Part shown: piece by piece, positions 26,410 to 35,216 of the stretch
Layout: every line of letters starts with the position of its first letter
Numbering within the stretch: the first letter of the stretch is position 1
From: Flavobacterium cupreum
GTDB taxonomy: Bacteria; Bacteroidota; Bacteroidia; Flavobacteriales; Flavobacteriaceae
Assembly (NCBI RefSeq): GCF_003996965.1
Contig: NZ_QWDM01000008.1
Coordinates: 248,001 to 312,000 of the forward strand
DNA: 64,000 nucleotides
Direction: 5' to 3'
Translations under genes and position numbers: made by a program
The notes under the pieces: generated by a model
The model's database searches: none
What the model saw: the letters and a program-made list of their open reading frames with translations, nothing else
What the model was told of the DNA's origin: nothing

Positions 26410-27441
26410 TTATCTGTTAATTCTGTTGCTTGAGCCATTTTTAATAAAATGACTTATTTCTGTTGGATTGCTGATGGCAAAATCTCCATGAAGACTCTGT
26501 TTGATTACACCGCAGGCTGTGGCCCATTCAATACAATCCTGACCGGAAAAGTTATGGGTGATTCCGTAAAGCAAACCTGCTGTAAAGGCATCTCCGGAAC
26601 CAATCTGGTCCGTTACCAGATGTATTTTTTGTTCTTTTGTTTCATAAAAATTGCCTTCATGTAAAAGCAGTCCCTTGTATAGATGTGCCGGTCCGTCTGA
26701 TTTTCTAAAGCTCATGGCCAGTGTTTTCAGAAAAGGCATTTTTGTTTTTAACAATTCGAATGTTTGCTGAAAACGACTCACATCAGATTCATTTTTATCG
26801 GTTTTTATTCCGAAGTAAATTTCAATCGCATCTAAATCCGCAACCGTAATGGTACTGTACTGAAGCAGATCAGGCATGATTTCAGACGGATGTTTCCCAT
26901 ATTGCCATAATTTGGATCGAAAGTTAAAATCAGAGGAAATCGGAATTCCTTTTTTGTGTGCCGAAAGGATGGCTTCTTTACACGCTAAACCAGCTTCATT
27001 CGAAACGCCCGGACTAATTCCCGACCAGTGAAAATGCGTGACATCGGCCAAAGCCAGATCCCAGTTAATCTGATCTTTTTGAATGGTTGCAAAAGAAGAA
27101 TTGCTTCGGTCGTAAATTACCTGCGACTGCCTGATCTGATTTCCGGCTTCGACAAAATACAATCCTAAACGTTCTCCGCCGTACACACATTTCGAGGTGT
27201 TTACTTTGTATTTCTGAAGTTCGTTTAACGCCAGTTGCGCCAGATCATTTTGCGGTAATCGGGTAATATAATCGGTTTGAATCCCAAGTTGGGAAAGTAA
27301 AACACAAACATTGGCTTCGGCTCCGCCAACGTGTATTTTTATTTCGTTGGCCTGCGTAAACCGGTTTCCATTGGCCACACTCATTCGGAGTAATAATTCG
27401 CCGAATGTCGCAATTCTGGTTTGTGAGGTTGTTGTATTCAT
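26410..27441 (-). CDS. kdgK: PfkB-family sugar kinase, probable 2-dehydro-3-deoxygluconokinase
   Basis: A protein of 343 residues. Substrate side: FGELLLRMSVANGNRF and HVGGAEANVCVLLSQLG, typical of KDG kinases. The catalytic Asp is in DQIGSGDAFTAGLLYG with the anion hole GSGD. It phosphorylates a 2-keto-3-deoxy sugar acid at O6. Directly upstream of the aldolase gene, giving the second half of an Entner-Doudoroff-type branch. A 270-base repeat block separates it from ridA, so it may have extra promoter control. Confidence 0.87.
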   Translation of the reverse strand: MNTTTSQTRIATFGELLLRMSVANGNRFTQANEIKIHVGGAEANVCVLLSQLGIQTDYITRLPQNDLAQLALNELQKYKVNTSKCVYGGERLGLYFVEAGNQIRQSQVIYDRSNSSFATIQKDQINWDLALADVTHFHWSGISPGVSNEAGLACKEAILSAHKKGIPISSDFNFRSKLWQYGKHPSEIMPDLLQYSTITVADLDAIEIYFGIKTDKNESDVSRFQQTFELLKTKMPFLKTLAMSFRKSDGPAHLYKGLLLHEGNFYETKEQKIHLVTDQIGSGDAFTAGLLYGITHNFSGQDCIEWATACGVIKQSLHGDFAISNPTEISHFIKNGSSNRINR

Positions 27442-27456
27442 TGGTTGTGTTTTTTT

Positions 27457-27710
27457 GCCACGGATTACAGGATTAAAAGATTTTTTTGATTTGCCACGAA
27501 TTACACTAATTTACACAAATCAGTGCGTAAAATTAATTCGTGAAAATTCGTGAAATTCGCGGCTAAAAAATCTTTTAATCCTGTAATCTGTGGCATGACT
27601 TTTTTAAAATAATTCAAAGACGGTTAAGCGAGCTGATTCGTGAAAATTCGTGCAATTCGTGGCAAAACAAAATTTTTAATCCTTTAAATCATGTAATCTG
27701 TGGCATAACT
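27457..27710. repeat. Inverted and direct dispersed repeats inside the operon
   Basis: Left arm 27457-27486 (starting GCCACGGATTACAGG) and right arm 27565-27594 (ending CCTGTAATCTGTGGC) are nearly complementary over 30 bases. Between them is an inner inverted pair built on GCCACGAATTACAC and ATTCGTGAAAATTCGTG. A second partial copy follows at 27637-27710. No ORF. This repeat class is common between Flavobacterium genes. Confidence 0.75.
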
Positions 27711-27712
27711 TT

Positions 27713-28180
27713 TTAATATAATTCGAAAACAGCTTCTACTTCAACAGGAATATTGTCCGGTAAAGATCCCATTCCAACAGCACTTCGGACACCGATTCCG
27801 TTTTCCTGTCCCCATACTTCGGCAAACAATTCACTGCAGCCGTTGATTACGTAAGGGTGTCTCAGGAAATCACCATTGCAGTTCACCATTCCTAAAACTT
27901 TTATAACACGTTTTACTTTATTCAGGCTTCCAAAATTGGTTACAATCGTGGAAAGCATCGTCAGTCCGACTTGTCTTGCGGCTAATTTTCCTTCTTCAAT
28001 ATCCATGTCATCGCCGATTCTTCCGATGATTAAGGATTTGTCATCCCGAACAGGACCGTGTCCGGACAGGTATAAATAGTTACCATCTACTAAATAAGGT
28101 TTGTAAATACCAAGCGGCTGGGGTGCCGGCGGTAAAGATAAACCTAATGTATCAAATTTTTCCTGTGGTAATAAATTCAT
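27713..28180 (-). CDS. RidA (YjgF/YER057c) family enamine/imine deaminase
   Basis: A protein of 155 residues, slightly longer than standard RidA because of an N-terminal extension (LLPQEKFDTLGLSLPPAPQP). Core motifs YLYLSGHGPVRDD-like strand, the catalytic Arg in NGIGVRSAVGMGSLP, and IPVEVEAVFEL at the end. It hydrolyses 2-aminoacrylate-type enamines made by PLP dehydratases. Its place in an operon with a DSD1 enzyme fits that job exactly. Four bases from the permease gene. Confidence 0.88.
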   Translation of the reverse strand: MNLLPQEKFDTLGLSLPPAPQPLGIYKPYLVDGNYLYLSGHGPVRDDKSLIIGRIGDDMDIEEGKLAARQVGLTMLSTIVTNFGSLNKVKRVIKVLGMVNCNGDFLRHPYVINGCSELFAEVWGQENGIGVRSAVGMGSLPDNIPVEVEAVFELY

Positions 28181-28184
28181 GATA

Positions 28185-29504
28185 TTAATGTATAATTGAG
28201 TTTAAAATAAAAACGAAAATGATTCCTAAAACAGATACTAAAGACTCCATGACGGTCCATGATTTAAAAGTATCTTTCAGGCTGATATTAAAATATTCTT
28301 TAAACATCCAGAAACTCGGATCGTTTACGTGGGAGCACATCAGGCTTCCGGCTCCTACAGATAAAACTAACAGGTTGGGGTCGAGCCCGTTGGTTTGTAG
28401 TAAAGGTAATAAAACGCTGGCAGTCATTAATCCGGCAGCGGTTGCAGAACCCACACAAACCCGAATGATCGCGGCCATTATCCAGGCCAGTAAATACGGA
28501 TGAATGCTGGTCTGTGTTAAAGTCGACACAATAGTTTCGTTGACACCGCTGACGATCATGACTTCTTTCAGGCTTCCCGCTCCTCCGACAATCAGAACAA
28601 TCAGGGCTACATCTTTGATCGCGATGGCATAATCATCCATAACAGAAGTCAGGCTTCTGTTCATTCGCAGGCCTAAAGTGTAGGTGCAAATAAGCAGTGA
28701 AATAAGCATAATCATGCTGGGTTCACCAATTGTTTTACAAATGTTTAGTACTGTTTCATCTGTTGAAATCAGGGGCAATACCGAGGTTAGGGTCAAACCA
28801 AAAACAGGAAATAAGGCAGAGAATAAGCTAATCGAAAAACTCGGAAGTGTGGCCGGATTAGCGATTTCTTCAACATTTAAAATCTCATGACTGGATTCAG
28901 TTTTTATATTTTTAAGCAAATTCGAAAATAATAAACCCGCAATAAAAATAGTCGGTATGGCGATGATAATTCCGTAAACCAGCACAAGTCCGATATCGGC
29001 ATTTAAAATACTGCTCAGTGCCATTGGGGACGGATGCGGGGGCAAAAAACCGTGTGCCACTGAAAGCGACGCCAGCATAGGAATTCCCAGATATACTTTC
29101 GATAATTTAAATTGGTGGGCTACTGAAAAGATCAGCGGTACTAACAAAACAAATCCAACACTATAAAAAAGTGGTATCCCAACAATAAACCCGGTAATCA
29201 TGAGGCCTAAGCGAACGTATTTTTTACCCGTCCATCCCATAACCGTTTTTGCAATAACATTGGCAGCTCCGGACGAAACGGTAAGTTTACCAATGCAGGT
29301 TCCGAAAACAATAATCAAAGTAATAGAACCCAGCATTTCGCCCAAACCTTTTTGTACGGTTTGTGACAAAGTGTTTATTGGCAGGCCTAAAAAAAGGCCT
29401 GCTAATAAAGCTGTTATGATGAATGCAATAAAAGGATTGATTTTAAACCACGCTATTTGCAGGATTAAAAAAGCAATGCAGGCAGTAAGAATTAAAATGC
29501 TCAT
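28185..29504 (-). CDS. GntP-family gluconate/sugar-acid permease
   Basis: A protein of 439 residues with about 12 hydrophobic helices. Family motifs include GTCIGKLTVSSGAANVIAKT, LPPHPSPMALSSILNADIGL and GSATAAGLMTASVLLPLL. GntP members are proton symporters for gluconate, related aldonates or D-serine in the inner membrane. In this operon it would bring in the amino-sugar acid after SusCD passage. It lies 14 bases after the SusD gene. Confidence 0.9.
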   Translation of the reverse strand: MSILILTACIAFLILQIAWFKINPFIAFIITALLAGLFLGLPINTLSQTVQKGLGEMLGSITLIIVFGTCIGKLTVSSGAANVIAKTVMGWTGKKYVRLGLMITGFIVGIPLFYSVGFVLLVPLIFSVAHQFKLSKVYLGIPMLASLSVAHGFLPPHPSPMALSSILNADIGLVLVYGIIIAIPTIFIAGLLFSNLLKNIKTESSHEILNVEEIANPATLPSFSISLFSALFPVFGLTLTSVLPLISTDETVLNICKTIGEPSMIMLISLLICTYTLGLRMNRSLTSVMDDYAIAIKDVALIVLIVGGAGSLKEVMIVSGVNETIVSTLTQTSIHPYLLAWIMAAIIRVCVGSATAAGLMTASVLLPLLQTNGLDPNLLVLSVGAGSLMCSHVNDPSFWMFKEYFNISLKDTFKSWTVMESLVSVLGIIFVFILNSIIH

Positions 29505-29518
29505 TTATCTCTTGTATA

Positions 29519-31048
29519 TTATTTATCCCACCAGATTTTTGTTGTGAAAGTATCTTCGCCCTGGCGTTTGATGGCTTCAGCTAAGTTAGCGGAATTCACT
29601 GAATATTCACTCGTCGGATATCTGAAACGTCTTGGAATAGTGCCGTTTGTAACGTTTCCGGGAAAGTTTACCGGCACCAAAACCGGATACCCTGTTCTTC
29701 TCCAGTTGGCATATACTTCCTGCTCGTCTACAAATAAGGCAACCCAAATCTGCGTGTGTATCTGATTCATTTTTTGGTCTAAAGATCCCGCCGCATTAAA
29801 CGGATTTGCCGTTAAATAAGGTGTGGCATCAGCAATGGTATAACCGGCACCGTAAATTCCCATATTCAGGAAGGATGCTTTTACGCCTTTTTCGTATAAA
29901 TCTTTGTCCGTTTCAGTGGTGTACCATCCTCTTGCCGCGGCTTCCGCCAGGTAAAGATTGGTTTCCGCATTGCTGATCAGTACCAGCGGTGCATCGTATT
30001 TAAAAACACTACTTTGGTTCGGTTCGGAATACGTAGCCTGCTCTGTTGGAGTAGGCGCTGTTTTAAGTCCGTTTGGAAAACCTTTCTGTACGGCCAGTGT
30101 GGTGTTTTGGACCGTTCCCTGCCAGACTCCTGCATACACACTAATTCTTGGATCTGCAGTCGCCTGTAGTAAATCGATGAAGGTTTTGGCCAGTTTTCCG
30201 CCTTCCACATTTTTCTGACCGTAAGATCCCTGGGTAAAGTCTTGTCGTCTGGAATCAAGTCCAACCGGATTTCTGTTAAAATCATTCGGGCCGTCTGTAT
30301 ATTTCATGATCGCATTATCGGTTCCGTTTAGGATTACGCCTCCGGCAATTGCTTTGGTGACCCATGTTTTGGAAAGTGCAGCGTCTGCTTTTGTCAATCT
30401 TAATCCGAGACGAAGCATTAACGAATAGGAGAATTTTTTCCATTTGGTCACATCCCCGTCATAAATAAAATCGGCTTTGCCAAAACTTGGTTTAGCAGGA
30501 TCCAGAGCGGTTGCCGCTTCATCGAGTTCTTTTAACAGGTCTTTGTAAATCGCTTCCTGGGAGTCATACTTCGGAAGAAAAATCTGTGTACTGTTTGCTT
30601 TTGCAGCTTCAAAATAAGGAACGTCGCCATACAAGTCAGTAATTCGGTGGTACAAGTATGCTTTCCAGATTCTTGCAATATTAAGTTTGTTGCTTTCATT
30701 CGGACTGTTTTTGAGGGCATCAATTACAATTTCGACTTCATTCACACCGGTTGGATACGCCTGGTTAAAATAAGCGGAATAATACACTTCATTGCTCAGG
30801 TATTTATCACCCGCACCCGAAGCTTCTTTGTAGGTCGCATAATGCTGCAGCATTCCGCCGCATTCCAGAATATTCGTAGCAAAATAATTATTGTTTAAAC
30901 CGTCTAATTGCGATTTGCTGAAAATGAAATTCGGAGTGGGTTTCTCCACAACATTCGGATTCGTGTTTATTTCTTCGAAATCCTTGGTACAGGCTGTCAT
31001 ACTTGCTAAAAGTATTCCTGTGATATATAGTATGGTTCTCTTTTTCAT
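29519..31048 (-). CDS. SusD/RagB-family nutrient-binding lipoprotein
   Basis: A protein of 509 residues. The lipobox LLASMTAC gives Cys20, followed by TKDFEEINTNPN, the usual SusD-like (SusD_2 group) opening. TPR-like helical segments follow (IARIWKAYLYHRITDLYGDV, TNLYLAEAAARGW), and the C-terminal ANWRRTGYPVLVP block is family-typical. It sits on the outer leaflet as lid of the SusC channel. Spacing to the SusC gene is 11 bases. Confidence 0.92.
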   Translation of the reverse strand: MKKRTILYITGILLASMTACTKDFEEINTNPNVVEKPTPNFIFSKSQLDGLNNNYFATNILECGGMLQHYATYKEASGAGDKYLSNEVYYSAYFNQAYPTGVNEVEIVIDALKNSPNESNKLNIARIWKAYLYHRITDLYGDVPYFEAAKANSTQIFLPKYDSQEAIYKDLLKELDEAATALDPAKPSFGKADFIYDGDVTKWKKFSYSLMLRLGLRLTKADAALSKTWVTKAIAGGVILNGTDNAIMKYTDGPNDFNRNPVGLDSRRQDFTQGSYGQKNVEGGKLAKTFIDLLQATADPRISVYAGVWQGTVQNTTLAVQKGFPNGLKTAPTPTEQATYSEPNQSSVFKYDAPLVLISNAETNLYLAEAAARGWYTTETDKDLYEKGVKASFLNMGIYGAGYTIADATPYLTANPFNAAGSLDQKMNQIHTQIWVALFVDEQEVYANWRRTGYPVLVPVNFPGNVTNGTIPRRFRYPTSEYSVNSANLAEAIKRQGEDTFTTKIWWDK

Positions 31049-31059
31049 GTCTTTTTAAT

Positions 31060-34000
31060 TTAAAATTTAACGTTTAAACTTAAACCAAAACTTCTTGTTT
31101 TTGGCACTCCGAATTGTTCTACACCCTGAGCATTTCCGGCGCTAAATACAGATTCCGGATCTACGTTTGGTGTTTTCTTATAAAGAATGAATAAGTTTCT
31201 TGCCACAAAGGAAACAGAAGCGCCCTGAAGTTTAGACAGCCCTTTTATTTTTTCAATTGGCAACTGGTAACCAAAAATCACCTGTCTTAATTTTACAAAA
31301 CTCGCATCATACACAAAGGTTGAAGAGATATTTCGTAATCCGTCATAGTAGGTTCTCAGGTTTTCCGGGGCAATAACCATGTTCACCGGATTTCCGTTGG
31401 TATCTACACCGGAAATTGGCAATCCGTTTTCACGGCCTTCTAAAGTCAGTTTGGTTAATCCCATACGCGTTCCGTATAAATCAGTTCCGGAATATAAGCT
31501 TCCGCCAAACTTACCATCGATTAAAAAACTAAAGGATAAAGCTTTGTATTTAAACTCATTGCTGATACCCGCTGACCACGGATGAACACCCTGTCCTAAT
31601 TCCTCAAGAGGACCTTGTGCGATAGTCGCCGATCCGCCGCTTACGTTATAAACCGTATTGCCATTGGCATCTTTACGGGGTTTGTATCCTTTAATAATGC
31701 TGTACGGACGGCCGACATCACTGGTAATCGTAACATAACCGTTTACAGAAGTAGCCATTGTAATCGAATTCAGCTGATCGGTAAGAGCTTCAACCGTATT
31801 TTCATTATAGGATCCGTTGAAGCTGGCTTCCCAGGAGAAATTTTCATGATTAATTATTTTTCCGGTAAGCAAAAGCTCAATTCCTTTGTTTCTCATTTTC
31901 CCAAGATTCAATAAGGCAGTGCTTGCTCCAGAAGCATTGGAAATCGTCGTTTCAACAATATCATTTGTGGTAGCACGGTTGTACCATGCCACATCAAGAT
32001 TCAGGCGATTGTTAAAAAAGCCTAAATCGGTACCAATTTCGAATGTAGTGGAAGTTAACGGACTTAGCGTAGCATTAGGCACTCTCGAACTTGTCGGTCC
32101 TTGTAATTGTTGGCCGTTATGTCCGCCCTGAATCATCGAATAGGAAGGGTTCAGAGCATACGGATCCGGAGTGGCTCCACCTACTTCAGCCCATGAAGTT
32201 CTTAGTTTGGTGAATGAAACCCATTCCGGCATTTTTATAATTTCTGAAAGGATGATACTGGTTCCGATCGAAGGATAAAATACTGTGTTGTTTTCTTTAG
32301 ATAAAGTAGAAAACCAATCCTGGCGTCCTGTTACGTTTAAGAAAACAATATTTTTATAATCTAAATCCACTGCACCGTAAACGGAATTTGTCTTAGTTTT
32401 TCCATAAGGATAGGTGTAAGCCAGCGTAGATAAATTGCTTAACGCATAAAAATCATCTAACACAAAATTGGAGCCTTCTACTTTAGTTTCATCTCTCAAA
32501 GTCGTACGCGAATTCACTCCAACCAAAGCATTTAAAGAGAAATCGCCCAAAATGTTTTTCTTGTTATAGTTAAGGATCGCTTCAGAATTCAGGTTTTGTA
32601 ATTTTACTTTTGAACCTTGTGCGTATCCAACCGGATTGTTTAACGTTGTTTTTGGAATGTATCCAAAGAAGTCATAATTCGTGTAATCCTGTCCGATTCG
32701 TCCCTGAAGGAATAAGTCCGGTGTGAAGTTCATTTTTACGTTCAGCATTCCAATGAAACGGTTTTTGGTATCGCTGTTCTTTATTTTATTGATCACATAG
32801 TAGGGGTTTGTAGCGACTGCAACAGGATTCCATGCCTGTTCAATGCCATTCGCATCATAACCCGGAGCCAGATTTCTGATATCGACGGTATTCCCAATCA
32901 TATACGTTCCCCAGTTTGGATTGGCTTCCGCATCTGAAACGGTTACCCTGTTGTTTGATTTATCAATATTATACTGCGCTACAACATCAAATTTCAGCCA
33001 GTTGGTTAAGTTGACGTTTGTTGCAATGTTAACACTCTTGCGGTTGAAATCTGAATTTGGGACCACGCCTTCATTGTCCATGTTCATGAAAGAAAGACGT
33101 CCTGTTGCTTTTTCTGTTCCGCCCGATAAAGCAATAGAGTTGATGTAAGTTGTTCCGGTTTGGTAAAAGTTTTTAATATTATTTTTTTGAGGAGAGTAAG
33201 GTCTTGCCACTCCGTCAAACTGAATCACATCTGTACCGTCCATTTTAGCTCCCCAGGACCAGCGTCCGGCAGCTACAGCTTCGGCTTGTGTGGTTGGTTT
33301 TTTGCCTAGTGATCCCGAACCGTACTCGTACTGCCAGTCTGGTGTGATAGACGGAGTCTCGAAAGTAAAGGAGGAGTTGTAGTCTACCCCGATACCTTTT
33401 TGGGCTGCACCTCTTTTAGTCTGGATCAGGATAACTCCATTGGCAGCACTGGCACCATAAAGCGCAGCTGCTGTTCCTCCTTTAAGAACCGTGATGGTTT
33501 TAATATCATCAGGGTTGATAACCGAAGTTCCGTCACCGCGGTCTACGTTAATTCTTGTGGATCCCGCTCCATTTCCAATTCCCGGTAAATTTAACTGTGT
33601 ATTGTCAATAGGCAAATCATTGACCACGTACATCGGCTGGTTGTTTCCGTTTAGCGAGCCGTTTCCACGAATGATCACTCTGCTGGATCCGTTTGGTCCG
33701 GTTGCCGTGCTGCTTACGTTTACGCCGGCAATTTTACCTACCAGAGCGTTAGCGATATTGGTTTCCTTTGCTTTTGTAAATTCTGTTCCTTTAAGTTCTG
33801 TCACAGCGTATGCAATTGACTTGCTGCTTTTTTTAACACCAAGGGCCGTTACGACAACCTGATCGAGAACATTTTCTGCCGGTTTTAATCGAATAGTTAA
33901 ACCAGTCGTTTTAATTAAAGCGAATGACAAAGTTTCGTATCCCATATAAGTCACAATAACGTGGACTTCGTTTTCAGGGACACTTAGTTTAAATCTTCCG

Positions 34001-34215
34001 TTTTCGTCAGAGATTGTTACTATTTTATTGTTGCTTTCGGCATAAATAGTAGCTCCTGCAATGGGCATTCCGTCATCCTGGCCTAATACCTGACCTGAAA
34101 TTTCGACCTGATTACTTGTTTGTTCAAAAAGATGCTTTTTAATTGCAGTCTCTTTTGCGCTTGCGGAGAGGATTATTCCTCCCATAAGCACTAATGAAAT
34201 TAGCTTTGTTTTCAT
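31060..34215 (-). CDS. SusC/RagA-family TonB-dependent outer membrane transporter
   Basis: A protein of 1051 residues. Signal peptide of ~20 residues, CarboxypepD_reg-like beta-sandwich (QVEISGQVLGQDDGMPIAGA), TonB-box-like ENVLDQVVVTALG, plug domain (GTAAALYGASAANGVILIQT) and a large barrel ending in a terminal Phe (SFGLSLNVKF). It imports oligomers or large ligands at the surface with TonB energy. First gene of an eight-gene operon running to 23474. Confidence 0.94.
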   Translation of the reverse strand: MKTKLISLVLMGGIILSASAKETAIKKHLFEQTSNQVEISGQVLGQDDGMPIAGATIYAESNNKIVTISDENGRFKLSVPENEVHVIVTYMGYETLSFALIKTTGLTIRLKPAENVLDQVVVTALGVKKSSKSIAYAVTELKGTEFTKAKETNIANALVGKIAGVNVSSTATGPNGSSRVIIRGNGSLNGNNQPMYVVNDLPIDNTQLNLPGIGNGAGSTRINVDRGDGTSVINPDDIKTITVLKGGTAAALYGASAANGVILIQTKRGAAQKGIGVDYNSSFTFETPSITPDWQYEYGSGSLGKKPTTQAEAVAAGRWSWGAKMDGTDVIQFDGVARPYSPQKNNIKNFYQTGTTYINSIALSGGTEKATGRLSFMNMDNEGVVPNSDFNRKSVNIATNVNLTNWLKFDVVAQYNIDKSNNRVTVSDAEANPNWGTYMIGNTVDIRNLAPGYDANGIEQAWNPVAVATNPYYVINKIKNSDTKNRFIGMLNVKMNFTPDLFLQGRIGQDYTNYDFFGYIPKTTLNNPVGYAQGSKVKLQNLNSEAILNYNKKNILGDFSLNALVGVNSRTTLRDETKVEGSNFVLDDFYALSNLSTLAYTYPYGKTKTNSVYGAVDLDYKNIVFLNVTGRQDWFSTLSKENNTVFYPSIGTSIILSEIIKMPEWVSFTKLRTSWAEVGGATPDPYALNPSYSMIQGGHNGQQLQGPTSSRVPNATLSPLTSTTFEIGTDLGFFNNRLNLDVAWYNRATTNDIVETTISNASGASTALLNLGKMRNKGIELLLTGKIINHENFSWEASFNGSYNENTVEALTDQLNSITMATSVNGYVTITSDVGRPYSIIKGYKPRKDANGNTVYNVSGGSATIAQGPLEELGQGVHPWSAGISNEFKYKALSFSFLIDGKFGGSLYSGTDLYGTRMGLTKLTLEGRENGLPISGVDTNGNPVNMVIAPENLRTYYDGLRNISSTFVYDASFVKLRQVIFGYQLPIEKIKGLSKLQGASVSFVARNLFILYKKTPNVDPESVFSAGNAQGVEQFGVPKTRSFGLSLNVKF

Positions 34216-34256
34216 AATTCTTTGGTTTTCATGTTTTTTTGGTTTTTATTGGCGAT

Positions 34257-34264
34257 CAAATATA
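34257..34264 (-). promoter_or_regulatory. -7 box of the SusC operon
   Basis: TATATTTG on the minus strand, 41 bases upstream of the ATG. No good -33 element at 19-21 bp, as would be expected of an activated promoter. Confidence 0.55.
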
Positions 34265-34303
34265 AATATTTATTTTTCACACTTGCATTTTTTTTGCACA
34301 AAA

Positions 34304-34318
34304 TGCATATTTTTTGCA
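34304..34318. promoter_or_regulatory. Second copy of the 15-bp candidate operator
   Basis: TGCATATTTTTTGCA is the exact reverse complement of the site at 22560-22574. It lies about 40 bases upstream of the -7 box, in a tract with more TGCA half-sites (TTGCA at 34283, TTTGCACAAA at 34293). Confidence 0.5.
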
Positions 34319-34436
34319 ATATTTTTTCCTGAAGTATTTTTAAATTCCAAAAGAAGTGCTGTTTTTGAAGGTATTTTGAGAATTTTTTGCACAAAGTGTT
34401 TTATGATTGCAAAAAAAAATTTTGGCTGAAAATTCG

Positions 34437-34444
34437 TATTTTTG
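34437..34444 (+). promoter_or_regulatory. -7 box of the nitrilase-family gene
   Basis: TATTTTTG ends only four bases before ATG 34449, implying an extremely short or absent leader. Confidence 0.4.
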
Positions 34445-34448
34445 AGCT

Positions 34449-35216
34449 ATGAAAATTGCACTTATTCAATCCGATCTGCATTGGGAAGACGCTTCCGCGA
34501 ACAGAAAAAACTTCGAATCGAAAATAAATAAAATCGATTCAGGGGTGAATCTGGTAGTCCTTCCGGAAATGTTTTCCACCGGTTTTACCATGAATGCCAG
34601 CGAAGTAGCCGAAACTATGCAGGGAGAAACCGTGCTCTGGATGCAGTCTGTGGCAAAACAGAAACAGTTAGCCATAGTAGGAAGTTTGATTATTGCAGAA
34701 GAAGGGAAGTATTACAACCGGATGCTGTTTGTTTTTCCAAATGGAGAAATACAACAGTATGACAAGCGTCATTTGTTTTCACTGGCCGGAGAACATAAAT
34801 ACTACGAGGCCGGAACTCAGAAAGTGATCGTTGAATATTCAGACTGGAAAATCTGTCTGCAAATTTGTTATGATTTGAGATTTCCTGTTTTTGCAAGAAA
34901 TACAGAGAATTATGACCTGCTTTTATACGTTGCCAACTGGCCAAAAGTCCGCACAAATGCCTGGGATGCTTTGCTGAAAGCGCGTGCGATTGAAAACCTG
35001 AGTTATGTAGTTGCGGTAAACAGGGTCGGACTGGATGCTAATGAGTATGAGCATATCGGTCATTCGCAGGTAATAGATTTTCTTGGGAATCCGGTTTTGG
35101 ATCCCCAGGAAAACGAAGGTGTTTTTATTGTTGAAATTGATAAGGATCCAATGTTGGAAACCCGTAAGAAACTGGATTTTTTAAGTGACAGGGATCAGTT
35201 TGAAATTAGGATCTAA
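34449..35216 (+). CDS. Nitrilase-superfamily amidohydrolase, omega-amidase-like
   Basis: A protein of 255 residues. Catalytic triad Glu40 (VVLPEMFSTGF), Lys106 (QQYDKRHLF) and Cys140 (LQICYDLRFPVFAR). The MFSTGF and KRHLFSLAGE signatures suit the YafV/omega-amidase branch, which hydrolyses 2-oxoglutaramate or 2-oxosuccinamate. Cytoplasmic. Divergent from the SusC operon, with a 4-base tail overlap with the next gene. Confidence 0.88.
   Translation: MKIALIQSDLHWEDASANRKNFESKINKIDSGVNLVVLPEMFSTGFTMNASEVAETMQGETVLWMQSVAKQKQLAIVGSLIIAEEGKYYNRMLFVFPNGEIQQYDKRHLFSLAGEHKYYEAGTQKVIVEYSDWKICLQICYDLRFPVFARNTENYDLLLYVANWPKVRTNAWDALLKARAIENLSYVVAVNRVGLDANEYEHIGHSQVIDFLGNPVLDPQENEGVFIVEIDKDPMLETRKKLDFLSDRDQFEIRI

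Noticed and set aside
34212..34394. Minus-strand ORF upstream of the SusC gene
   Set aside because: Lys/Asn-rich translation of the AT-rich promoter region, containing the -7 box and operator candidate.
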